Positions 1 to 7,555 of a stretch of 13,426 nt of DNA are shown here, piece by piece. How positions within the stretch are numbered: the stretch's first letter is position 1; each line of letters starts with the position of its first letter. The notes under the pieces were generated by a model. That model saw only the letters and a list, made by a program, of their open reading frames with translations, ran no database searches and had not been told where the DNA came from. The position numbers and the translations under genes were made by a program. This stretch comes from an uncultured Prevotella sp. (lineage in GTDB: Bacteria; Bacteroidota; Bacteroidia; Bacteroidales; Bacteroidaceae): positions 1 to 13,426 of the forward strand of contig CAAGFF010000244.1 of the NCBI GenBank assembly GCA_900769055.1. Reading direction: 5' to 3'.

Positions 1-3000
1 CTGATTATCTTTTCCGTATTTTGTCGGTACGGTGCCGAAATGTCTCTTGAAGCATTTGTTAAAATAGGATGGATCTTGGAAGCCCACTTTGTAGGCAATC
101 TCGCTGACATTCATCCTGCCTTCAAGTACCAGCTCGCCCGCAATTCTCATGCGCTCGCTCATGATGTACTTGTTTGGAGACATACCTGTGATATCCCTCA
201 TCTTACCATAGAACTTGGTGTGTCCCATCTGCATGAGCGTGGCCAGACGTTCAATGTTGAAGTCGGGATCGGTGAGATGCTGAGCTATGTGGCAGTCTAC
301 ATCCTTGCGGAAGTTCTTGTCGGCCATGGACGTAACAATAGGTGCCTCTTTAGAGTTGTCAGAAATTGCTTGAGCCTGCTGTCTGTTTTTCGCCCAAGTG
401 ATTAGCTGTGCCGCGCGTGTTGCCAGCAGCTGGTAGTTGCATGGCTTCACCATGTAGTCATCAGCTCCTGCCTTGTAGCCCTTTATCTGGTGGGCAACAT
501 CATCAAGTGCCGTGAGCATTATGACAGGCATGTTGTCAAGCGACTTATCCTTGCGTATGTTGCTTACGATGGTATAGCCGTCCATATCGGGCAACATGAC
601 ATCGCATATCACAAGCGAGGGCTTGCTGGTTATGACTCCTTGGTAACCGCTGGCACCATTGGCGTAGGTAACGGTCTTGAAATACACACCAAGCTCGTTG
701 GTCAGTTGCTCAAGCATGTCGCAGTCGTCCTCAATGATGGCAATGGTCTCATTGTTGAGAGGTTCAGCCATAGGTTCCCTTACGATGGCTTCTGTAGTAA
801 TGTCGGCAGAGCTTGGCGCAGGCTGTTGTGACATGGCATCCAATTCCGCTGCCGTGTATGCGGAAGTGTTGTCTGGCAGAGTGAGTGTGAACTTTGCTCC
901 GCCCTCCTGTCCGGCTCTCTCGTAGTTGATGTCGCCATGATGTGCCAGTGCCATTCGCTTGGCCGTGTATAGTCCTATACCCATTCCTCCCTTGCTGACG
1001 TGGCCGTGCATGAAAGGCTCGAAGAGACTCGCTTGCTGCTTAGGGCTAATGCCTGGTCCTGAGTCTTCAACGATGACGGCAACCATGTTGTCATGTTGTC
1101 TGATGCGTAGTGTGATGTTGCCTTTGTCGGGTGTATACTTAACTGCGTTTGACAGCAGGTTGTAGACTATGCTTTCCACCTTGTTGCTGTCAAGGGGGAG
1201 GATGAACGACTTGGCAAAGGGTATGAACGTAATGTCCTGTTCCTTCTGCTGTGCCATAGGTTTCAGGTCATTGTATACGTCACGCACCAGCCCGACGATG
1301 TCGCAATGCTGCAATGTCAGCCTGATGTTTCCTGTATTTATCTTGCGGAATTCCATCAGTTCGTTCACTAAGCGCAGCAGTCTTTTTGTGCCTCGTCTTA
1401 TTTGTTGCAGGGTGGCGCGCTGGCTTGCTGGTTTCTCCGCTGCTGTTGGTGAGGTGAGCCTGCTTACGGCACCATCGATAATGGCGAGTGGTGTTCTGAA
1501 CTCATGGGCAATGCTGGTGAAGAAGCTTATGCGGAACTCGGTGAGTTGTCTGTCGAGAGCTATGCGCTGCCTTAGTTCGAAGTTGCGTCGCCATTGCCGG
1601 TAAACTATTGTCGAGAATGTGGTGACGAGCACTATGTATATGAGCCATGCGAGTGGAGTGCTGTACCATGGTTGCCTGATAACCACCGTGATGGTGCGTG
1701 TGTCACTCCATTGTGTTCCATCGGTAGCTCTTACATGGAAGGTGTAGGTACCAGGTTGCAGGTGCAGGTATTCCGCTGTGTTTGAACTTGTTGGCTCTCG
1801 CCACGTTTCGTCAAAGCCCTCAAGGTAGAATTGGTAGAGCGTTTCTCCTGCCGACAGGTAGTCGAGTGACGAGAAACATAATCTGATATCATTCTTGTCG
1901 TAAGGCAGAGTGAGCTGTCCTGCCGTAATACAGGAGACGATATGCCGCAAGGTTGGTGTTCCATAGACAGATGATCCGTCGATGTGAATATCGGTAATAT
2001 GTGGCTGCTGTGTCTTCTGCCCTGCTGTCTCCCATGGTCTTGCGTCTACTATTGCCACTCCGTCGTTAGTACCGAAGAGCATGGTGCCTTCGGCAAGACA
2101 AAGGCTGCTGTTGGAGTTGAAGACGTTGCCCATGATGTTCGCAGAAGGCATGATGTTGCGAACGAGCATCGTAGAGCCATTGACTACGGCCAGTCCCTCC
2201 TCGGTGCCTATCCATATATCTCCTCCCTTGCCAGCTATGATGGAGCGGATATTGTTGTTGGCAAGTCCGTTTTGTTTTGTCAGGGCCTGATAGGAAAGTT
2301 TGTGATGTCCTTCATGGAGCGTTGCGCGCAGAATGCCGTTGCCCTGTGTGCCTATCCACAGTGTATTGTCGGAACCTGCCATTAGGCATATAATCTCGTT
2401 GGCTGGCAGACTACCGTTTTGGGTGTTGAAAACCATCATGTCGTCCTTGCCAGGTTTTGTCTTGTTGGTGTTGATGGCGTATAGTCCGTCGCATGTAGCT
2501 GCCCATAGCCATCCGTCGGTCGTAAGTTCGATGTCGTTTATTCTGCTTTGATTGAAGTTGTCTGTAAGCATGCTGTGGTACTGTACACCATTAGTTCCAC
2601 GTTGCGTCCACAGCAGTCCTCCCTTCCATGTTGCTATCCAGAGCCTTCCGCTGCTGTCAGTTATCATGTCTCTGATGTCACTTGGTTGCATCCCGCCAAT
2701 AGCCGTTGTCTTACTAATTTGTTTTCCGTCAGCCAGCAGCCCTCCCGAACGTGTAATCATCCATTCGTGTCCATCGTTGTCGATGGTGTAGGCAATGATG
2801 TCGCTGTAGGGAGCAGGCATCGGACTGAGCGTGCCCCGGGCGGTGTCGAGTACCAAGGAGCGGTTGTTCAAGGCGTTGACGGCAGTGCGCCCGTCACGCA
2901 AATTGAATATACGGCTGATGCCATTGTCGCGGTCGTTGCTTTTACTGGGTATCGGTTTCACGTAGCGGGCAATGTTTTGCGGACTGCGCCTTAGCCATGT

Positions 3001-4227
3001 TACGCCACCAGCTTCGGAAGCTATCCAGATACCGCCACTGCGGTCGTCAAGAATGTCGAACAGATAGTCGGAGTGGAACAATGGTGAGTCATCGTTTGCC
3101 GAGAGGCGTGTGGTGTGGCCTGTTGTCGTGTCGTATACTATCAGTCCTGCGCCGTTTGTTGCTATGAGTAGCGTAGTACTGTCGCGTTTCGCAATGTTGA
3201 ATATCCTACCTCGCCCAGGGTTTGCGCTCATGCGGTCAATGAGGTGCAGGGGTGTAGCTTTGCCCTTATCGGGCAGCAACCACAGAGTTCCGTCTTTTGT
3301 GTTGGCAATGAAGCGGTATCCATCGGCCTTGCCTTGGTCAAGTGCTCCGGGCACCTGAATGTCGGCACGCTCCCATAGTCCTGTGGAGAGGTTGCAGGCA
3401 TAGGTGTCGGCAGGCGTGAAGACATAGTATTTCCCCTGCCAGATAACGGATGTCGTAACCTTGTCTACATGTCCCATGGCAATTGGTAGCTGTGATGTCT
3501 TGCGCAGATGTCCGTCCGAACTGAATATCCATGCTTTGTTTGTTTTGTCAAGCACTACAATGTCGTGGTGTCTTGCCCTGAGGTCAAGCGTCCTGATACC
3601 GCCCTGTATCATTCGGCTATTGCCTGCTGTGTCTATACGGTTTATTGTGTGCTGTGTGATAGCCCAGATGTTGCCTTGAGCGTCTTCCGACATGTACGAG
3701 ATGCTGTTTTCCGACATGCTCTTGTTGGCAACAGTATAGTCACGGCACGTAAAGCTTGTACCATCGTAGGATATGTGACGTGCTCCATACTGCTCTGTAT
3801 ATAACCACATGCCTCTTTTGGTAAGCAGGTGCTTGCGATAGGCACGGTTGTCATCGCCCTTGCCGGTATAGTCAGCGTAGGTGCAGCTGTTCAGGTCAAG
3901 ACATTTCACGTTGTATGTGGCTGTAGTCACCCATAGCAGGTTGTGTTGCCTGTCAATTTCGAGCAGCCCGATATTGTTTGCTGCCATTCCGTCCTGAATG
4001 TCGTTTATCTGCACCACAGCATAGCCGTCGTAGCGTGCCAGTCCGCCTGTGCCGCCAAACCATATATATCCGTCATTGTCCTGAACCATCGCCCTGATGG
4101 TGTTGCTTGGCAGCCCGTCACCCACAGATAGTCTGTGTGCGCTATAGCTCTCGCTATCTATGCTTCTGGCTGATATTAGCAGAGTAGTGGTAAATATTAG
4201 TGCAAATATTAGTAGTATTCGTCTCAT
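1..4227 (-). CDS. Hybrid two-component system regulator (HTCS), C-terminus cut by window edge
   Basis: One unbroken minus-strand frame of 1409 codons starts at ATG 4227 and is still open at base 1. I read it in full and found no stop or frameshift. In order it has: a signal peptide (about 1-22); a long periplasmic two-propeller sensor (about 25-760) with repeated W-[IV/FG]-G/A-T-x-x-G-[LV] blade motifs; a Y_Y_Y domain (about 775-845); one membrane helix (about 858-876); a histidine kinase with phospho-acceptor His908 in HEFRTPL, N-box Asn1027 in NLLSNAV, and G boxes EDSGPGI and GGMGIGL; a receiver with Glu1166/Asp1167/Asp1168, phospho-acceptor Asp1209 and Lys1261; and an AraC-type helix-turn-helix (about 1310-1409). 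The ending, FKRHFGTVPTKYG, is where AraC domains normally finish, so only a few residues should be missing. HTCS proteins usually sense glycan fragments and activate a nearby polysaccharide utilisation locus. No such locus lies to the right, so any target is probably beyond the left edge. Confidence 0.97.
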   Translation of the reverse strand, partial: MRRILLIFALIFTTTLLISARSIDSESYSAHRLSVGDGLPSNTIRAMVQDNDGYIWFGGTGGLARYDGYAVVQINDIQDGMAANNIGLLEIDRQHNLLWVTTATYNVKCLDLNSCTYADYTGKGDDNRAYRKHLLTKRGMWLYTEQYGARHISYDGTSFTCRDYTVANKSMSENSISYMSEDAQGNIWAITQHTINRIDTAGNSRMIQGGIRTLDLRARHHDIVVLDKTNKAWIFSSDGHLRKTSQLPIAMGHVDKVTTSVIWQGKYYVFTPADTYACNLSTGLWERADIQVPGALDQGKADGYRFIANTKDGTLWLLPDKGKATPLHLIDRMSANPGRGRIFNIAKRDSTTLLIATNGAGLIVYDTTTGHTTRLSANDDSPLFHSDYLFDILDDRSGGIWIASEAGGVTWLRRSPQNIARYVKPIPSKSNDRDNGISRIFNLRDGRTAVNALNNRSLVLDTARGTLSPMPAPYSDIIAYTIDNDGHEWMITRSGGLLADGKQISKTTAIGGMQPSDIRDMITDSSGRLWIATWKGGLLWTQRGTNGVQYHSMLTDNFNQSRINDIELTTDGWLWAATCDGLYAINTNKTKPGKDDMMVFNTQNGSLPANEIICLMAGSDNTLWIGTQGNGILRATLHEGHHKLSYQALTKQNGLANNNIRSIIAGKGGDIWIGTEEGLAVVNGSTMLVRNIMPSANIMGNVFNSNSSLCLAEGTMLFGTNDGVAIVDARPWETAGQKTQQPHITDIHIDGSSVYGTPTLRHIVSCITAGQLTLPYDKNDIRLCFSSLDYLSAGETLYQFYLEGFDETWREPTSSNTAEYLHLQPGTYTFHVRATDGTQWSDTRTITVVIRQPWYSTPLAWLIYIVLVTTFSTIVYRQWRRNFELRQRIALDRQLTEFRISFFTSIAHEFRTPLAIIDGAVSRLTSPTAAEKPASQRATLQQIRRGTKRLLRLVNELMEFRKINTGNIRLTLQHCDIVGLVRDVYNDLKPMAQQKEQDITFIPFAKSFILPLDSNKVESIVYNLLSNAVKYTPDKGNITLRIRQHDNMVAVIVEDSGPGISPKQQASLFEPFMHGHVSKGGMGIGLYTAKRMALAHHGDINYERAGQEGGAKFTLTLPDNTSAYTAAELDAMSQQPAPSSADITTEAIVREPMAEPLNNETIAIIEDDCDMLEQLTNELGVYFKTVTYANGASGYQGVITSKPSLVICDVMLPDMDGYTIVSNIRKDKSLDNMPVIMLTALDDVAHQIKGYKAGADDYMVKPCNYQLLATRAAQLITWAKNRQQAQAISDNSKEAPIVTSMADKNFRKDVDCHIAQHLTDPDFNIERLATLMQMGHTKFYGKMRDITGMSPNKYIMSERMRIAGELVLEGRMNVSEIAYKVGFQDPSYFNKCFKRHFGTVPTKYGKDNQ

Positions 4228-4264
4228 TATGTCTGTTTTTTGAAAAGATGTGGTAATCTTGGCG

Positions 4265-4272
4265 CAAAGATA
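4265..4272 (-). promoter_or_regulatory. Bacteroidota -7 promoter element for the HTCS gene
   Basis: The minus strand reads TATCTTTG, an exact match to TAnnTTTG, 38 bases upstream of the HTCS ATG. No clear TTTG -33 element is visible at the expected distance, so the promoter may be weak or need an activator. It lies back to back with the promoter of the kinase gene. Confidence 0.6.
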
Positions 4273-4285
4273 ATAAAAAAAATGC

Positions 4286-4293
4286 TACCTTTG
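4286..4293 (+). promoter_or_regulatory. Bacteroidota -7 promoter element for the kinase-RapZ fusion gene
   Basis: TACCTTTG matches TAnnTTTG and ends 17 bases before the ATG at 4311, implying a leader of only about 10-15 nt. A partial -33 element (TTGG, 4259-4262) lies about 23 bases upstream. No Shine-Dalgarno sequence precedes the ATG; the spacer is AT- and A-rich, as is usual in this phylum. Confidence 0.6.
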
Positions 4294-4310
4294 CAGGAAA
4301 AACAGGGAAA

Positions 4311-5855
4311 ATGCAGAAACTAATTGAACTATACAGACATTGGGTAGGAAAAGAGCCTGCCCAAATAGACAGGTTGCCAGGGGCTGGCAGCAACAGAGAA
4401 TACTATCGGATGTCTGATGCTGAGGGAAAGAGCGTCATAGGCGTTGTCGGTACAAGCCGTGACGAGAACCATGCCTTTATATACCTATGCCGTCATTTCA
4501 CCCAGAGGAAACTGCCTGTACCAGCCGTCATTGCCGTTAGTGATGACGAGCTGCGCTACCTGCAAACCGACCTTGGACATACATCGCTCTTCGATGCTAT
4601 CAGAGGAGGACGAGAGGCTGGAGGACGATACAACCGCCATGAGAAGGAACTCCTTGTCAATACCATCCGTGAGCTGCCAAATATACAAATGAGGGGAGCA
4701 CGGGGACTTGAATGGAGCAACTGCTATCCACAGGCTGAGTTCAATCAGGACAGCGTGCTCTTCGACCTAAACTACTTCAAGTACTGCTTCCTGAAAGCAA
4801 CGGGACTGGACTTCCACGAACTGAAGCTTGAGGCCAACTTCCGCCTGTTTGCCAAAGACCTTACTGCTGAGGACGATGACTGTTTCCTGTATCGTGACTT
4901 CCAGGCAAGGAATGTGATGCTCGATGACAAGGGACATCCTTACTTCATCGACTTCCAAGGTGGTCGCCGTGGCCCATTCTACTACGACCTTGCCTCGTTC
5001 CTGTGGCAGGCATCAGCCCGCTATCCATACAAGCTGCGTAGGGAACTGGTTTGGGAATACTACAATTCGCTGAAGAACTACACCGAGGTGCCGTCAGTAA
5101 GGCATTTCGTTACCAGACTCTCTCTGTTTGTGCTGTTCCGCACCTTGCAGGTGCTCGGAGCATATGGCTTCCGTGGATATTTCGAGCGCAAGCGGCACTT
5201 CCTCGACAGCATCCCTGCGGCCATGGACAACCTGCGTGACCTACTGGCCATGGGCGACAACGTCTTCCCTTATCCATATATGATGGACATGCTCCGAAGG
5301 CTAACGGAACTGCCGCAATTCCGCCATATAGAACAGGCTGCTGTCAACAGGGCTGACGGTTACAAGACTGCTGACAGCAATGTGTATAGCGCAAATCCTA
5401 TGGACGGTCCGGCGACATTCTCTAAATATGATGGTAAGGGACCACTTGTCGTGAAGGTGTTCAGCTTCTCTTACAGAAAAGGTATACCGGAGGATGAGAG
5501 CGGTAATGGTGGTGGATATGTCTTCGACTGCCGTAGCACTCACAACCCTGGTAGATATGAACCGTATAAGAAACTCACAGGACTTGATGAGCCTGTAATA
5601 CGTTTCCTTGAGGATGACGGTGAGATACTGACATTCCTCGACAGCGTTTACAAGCTTGCTGATGCGCACGTCAGACGATATATACAGCGAGGGTTCACAT
5701 CGCTGATGTTCTCATTCGGATGCACGGGCGGACAGCACCGCAGCGTATATAGTGCGCAGCATCTGGCCGAGCACATCCATAATAAGTTCGGCATTGAGGT
5801 ACATGTTTGTCATAGAGAACAGAACATTACGCAGGTTATGGAGGCTAATGTATAA
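4311..5855 (+). CDS. AmgK-like sugar kinase fused to a RapZ C-terminal domain
   Basis: 514 residues in two parts. Residues 1 to about 340 are an aminoglycoside-phosphotransferase-fold kinase of the AmgK/COG3178 type: Gly-rich nucleotide loop LPGAGSNREYYRM (22-34), catalytic loop LYRDFQARNVML (193-204) with Asp196 as probable base and Asn201, and the metal-binding FIDFQ (Asp214) followed by GPFYYDLASFLW. AmgK phosphorylates the anomeric carbon of MurNAc or GlcNAc. Residues about 378-504 match the RapZ (YvcJ) C-terminal domain: VKVFSFSYRKGIP, VFDCRSTHNPGRYEPYKKLT, the signature GCTGGQHRSV (470-479) and a final HRE (501-503). In E. coli this half binds glucosamine-6-phosphate and small RNAs. The RapZ N-terminal P-loop ATPase is absent, its place taken by the kinase. 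The start has a promoter element just upstream. A MurU-like gene two genes downstream supports a role in cell-wall sugar recycling. Domain calls are strong; substrate and the sensing role are inferred. Confidence 0.9.
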   Translation: MQKLIELYRHWVGKEPAQIDRLPGAGSNREYYRMSDAEGKSVIGVVGTSRDENHAFIYLCRHFTQRKLPVPAVIAVSDDELRYLQTDLGHTSLFDAIRGGREAGGRYNRHEKELLVNTIRELPNIQMRGARGLEWSNCYPQAEFNQDSVLFDLNYFKYCFLKATGLDFHELKLEANFRLFAKDLTAEDDDCFLYRDFQARNVMLDDKGHPYFIDFQGGRRGPFYYDLASFLWQASARYPYKLRRELVWEYYNSLKNYTEVPSVRHFVTRLSLFVLFRTLQVLGAYGFRGYFERKRHFLDSIPAAMDNLRDLLAMGDNVFPYPYMMDMLRRLTELPQFRHIEQAAVNRADGYKTADSNVYSANPMDGPATFSKYDGKGPLVVKVFSFSYRKGIPEDESGNGGGYVFDCRSTHNPGRYEPYKKLTGLDEPVIRFLEDDGEILTFLDSVYKLADAHVRRYIQRGFTSLMFSFGCTGGQHRSVYSAQHLAEHIHNKFGIEVHVCHREQNITQVMEANV

Positions 5856-5919
5856 GAGGAGGTAAGAGGAGATAAGGGGAGTTAAGAGGAGATAAAAGGG
5901 AGATAAGAGAAGTTAAGGG
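5851..5919 (+). repeat. 10-bp purine-rich tandem array after the kinase stop codon
   Basis: About seven imperfect copies of a 10-base unit close to GNTAAGRGGA (for example TATAAGAGGA, GGTAAGAGGA, GATAAGGGGA, GTTAAGAGGA) run from the TAA stop at 5853-5855 into the spacer, with a one-base slip near 5900. The strand is almost free of C. It has no dyad symmetry, so it is not an intrinsic terminator. The origin may be replication slippage. Confidence 0.85.
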
Positions 5920-5991
5920 ACGTATGTTCAATTCTCGTTCAGATACGAAACCTCTTAATATGTGAATATGGAATTCATTATCAGATAACTT

Positions 5992-6672
5992 ATGAGAAAA
6001 ATATTATCGCTTATTGTGATTGCCATGTGCAATCTCTCTGCAACAGCACAGTCGAAGACGAGTGTTACAATCTTTGGAGATTCGTATTCTACATACGAGG
6101 GGTGGCTCACGCCTGACTCTATGGAAACATGGTACTACAAGGCTGAGACTTCGAACAAGAGAACTGACGTGAGAAAGGTCAGCGATACCTGGTGGTGGCA
6201 GCTGATAAAAAAGAAGGACTGGAAGCTCGAACGCAACAATTCCTGGTCGGGAGCTACCGTTTGCTATACGGGCTATGATGACAGGGACTATACGTATAAG
6301 TCGTTCCTAACCCGTGTCGACAATCTTGGCTCACCTGATGTTATACTGCTCTTCTGTGCTACTAATGACTCCTGGTGTGGTGCCCCGATAGGTGAATATA
6401 AGTATGAAGACTGGCGTAGGGCTGACCTATACACTTTCCGTCCAGCCTTCGCATGCCTGCTGAGCCGGCTTCAGGAAAGGTATCCTACGGCTGTTCTCTA
6501 CGTAATATCCAATGACGGACTACGTAAGGAGATTACCGAGTCTATGGCTGCAATCTCATCTCGCTATGGTGTGCCAATGATTCAGTTGCACGATATCGAC
6601 AAGATTTCTGGACATCCCAGCGTGAAGGGAATGAGGCAGATTGCCGAGCAGGTGGCTGCCGCCATTAGGTAG
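5992..6672 (+). CDS. Secreted SGNH/GDSL-family hydrolase
   Basis: 226 residues. Residues 1-20 form a Sec signal peptide (basic MRK, hydrophobic core, ATAQ-S cleavage site), so the enzyme should act in the periplasm or outside the cell. SGNH landmarks follow: block I FGDSYSTYEG with nucleophile Ser31; a block II-like NNSWSGATV with Gly87; block III CATNDSW with Asn125; and a C-terminal block with GHPSVKGM carrying probable catalytic His208. The usual catalytic Asp sits three residues before the His. Here the nearest Asp (Asp203) is five before it, so either the triad is slightly rearranged or this is a distinct subfamily. SGNH enzymes are mostly esterases and deacetylases for sugars or lipids; the substrate cannot be read from the sequence. 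It stands between the kinase and the MurU-like gene, so removal of O-acetyl or other acyl groups from cell-wall or glycan fragments is plausible but unproven. No promoter was recognised in the 136-bp spacer upstream. Confidence 0.85.
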   Translation: MRKILSLIVIAMCNLSATAQSKTSVTIFGDSYSTYEGWLTPDSMETWYYKAETSNKRTDVRKVSDTWWWQLIKKKDWKLERNNSWSGATVCYTGYDDRDYTYKSFLTRVDNLGSPDVILLFCATNDSWCGAPIGEYKYEDWRRADLYTFRPAFACLLSRLQERYPTAVLYVISNDGLRKEITESMAAISSRYGVPMIQLHDIDKISGHPSVKGMRQIAEQVAAAIR

Positions 6673-6777
6673 CGTCTTTTACTCCAATTATCTTCCTTTG
6701 CCTCATTTTTACTACTTCTGTAACTTGAGTAGATGAAGTTTTTCGGAGAAAAGAACGTATTTAATAATTATTATTAG

Positions 6778-6785
6778 TATCTTTG
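6778..6785 (+). promoter_or_regulatory. Bacteroidota -7 promoter element, very close to the nucleotidyltransferase start
   Basis: TATCTTTG is an exact TAnnTTTG match that ends only five bases before ATG 6791. If used, transcription would start almost at the initiation codon, giving a leaderless or nearly leaderless message. The upstream sequence is very AT-rich (6758-6777) and lacks a clear TTTG -33 element. It could serve both this gene and guaA. Confidence 0.55.
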
Positions 6786-6790
6786 CACAC

Positions 6791-7537
6791 ATGATGCAAG
6801 CAATGATATTTGCCGCTGGACTCGGCACACGACTGAAACCTTTGACCGACACCATGCCAAAGGCTCTGGTGAGGGTAGGGGGAGAGCCTCTGCTGAAACA
6901 TGTGCTGATGAACCTCAGGAAGGAGGGGTTCACAAGGATTGTTGTCAACGTCCATCATTTTGCCTCGCAGATAGTTGACTACCTGAATGCCAATGACAAC
7001 TTTGGCCTCGATATTGCGGTTAGCGATGAGACAGGAATGCTGCTCGACACGGGAGGAGGTATCAGGAAGGCATCGCCACTATTCTACTCCGAAGCACCCA
7101 TTCTTATTCACAATGTAGACATACTCAGCAATGTCGGCCTTCGTGACTTCTACCTCTCTGCTGCCAACAGTGACGCAACGCTCCTTGTTAGCGAAAGGCA
7201 GACCAAACGCTACCTGCTCTTTGACGGCGACATGAGGATGAGGGGATGGACCAACATTGATACGGGAGAGATAAAAGGTGAATGTGTCAGGTTGGACGAT
7301 ATCGCATCGTTGCGAAAATATGCCTTTGCCGGAATCCACGTCTTCTCCCCTGCATTGTTCCCGCTCATGCAGGCATATCCTGAGAAATTCGGCATTATGG
7401 ACTTCTATATCCGCGAGTGCGGTAAAGCAAGGATAGTAGGACATCCCAAGGAAAATCTCAAGCTCATGGATGTAGGCAAGGCTGACACCTTGAGCGAGGC
7501 GGAGGCTTTCCTGAACAAATTGTCAGAAACAATGTAA
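6791..7537 (+). CDS. MurU-like sugar-1-phosphate nucleotidyltransferase
   Basis: 248 residues, the usual length for a minimal nucleotidyltransferase without an extra acyltransferase or helix domain. The nucleotide-binding signature FAAGLGTRLKPLTDTMPKAL spans residues 7-26, with Lys24 in the conserved PK pair. LLDTGGGI (84-91) is the base/sugar-binding loop, HNVDIL carries the probable metal ligand Asp110, and MDVGKADTLSEAE (226-238) is the C-terminal family motif. MurU makes UDP-MurNAc from MurNAc-1-phosphate, the product of AmgK, and the AmgK-like kinase lies two genes upstream. HddC- or ManC-like heptose or mannose guanylyltransferases share these motifs, so the substrate rests mainly on context. 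Two ATGs stand in tandem (6791 and 6794); the second gives the more family-like start MQAMIFAAG. guaA follows 18 bases after the stop, so the two are probably co-transcribed. Confidence 0.8.
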   Translation: MMQAMIFAAGLGTRLKPLTDTMPKALVRVGGEPLLKHVLMNLRKEGFTRIVVNVHHFASQIVDYLNANDNFGLDIAVSDETGMLLDTGGGIRKASPLFYSEAPILIHNVDILSNVGLRDFYLSAANSDATLLVSERQTKRYLLFDGDMRMRGWTNIDTGEIKGECVRLDDIASLRKYAFAGIHVFSPALFPLMQAYPEKFGIMDFYIRECGKARIVGHPKENLKLMDVGKADTLSEAEAFLNKLSETM

Positions 7538-7555
7538 TTATATTAAACATAGAAC

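Noticed and set aside
40..3804. Many plus-strand open frames of 60-150 codons (for example 40-405, 490-831, 1169-1603, 2548-2994)
   Set aside because: They lie antisense to the HTCS gene, whose minus-strand frame is continuous and shows all expected domains. Their translations have no recognisable domains.
1..4227. Frameshifted or broken HTCS gene
   Set aside because: Codon-by-codon reading from 4227 to base 1 shows one uninterrupted frame; the missing stop is due to the window edge.
5301..5669. 122-codon minus-strand frame
   Set aside because: Antisense to the RapZ domain of the fusion gene, which carries clear family motifs on the plus strand.
4311..5855. Full-length RapZ (RNase adaptor)
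   Set aside because: The N-terminal P-loop ATPase (Walker A) is missing; the N-terminal part has kinase motifs instead.
6791..7537. HddC- or ManC-type guanylyltransferase
   Set aside because: Sequence motifs alone allow it, but no heptose or mannose pathway gene is nearby and an AmgK-like kinase is. Kept as the alternative, not the main call.
7538..7555. Purine riboswitch or attenuator before guaA
   Set aside because: The gap is only 18 bases, too short for any riboswitch.
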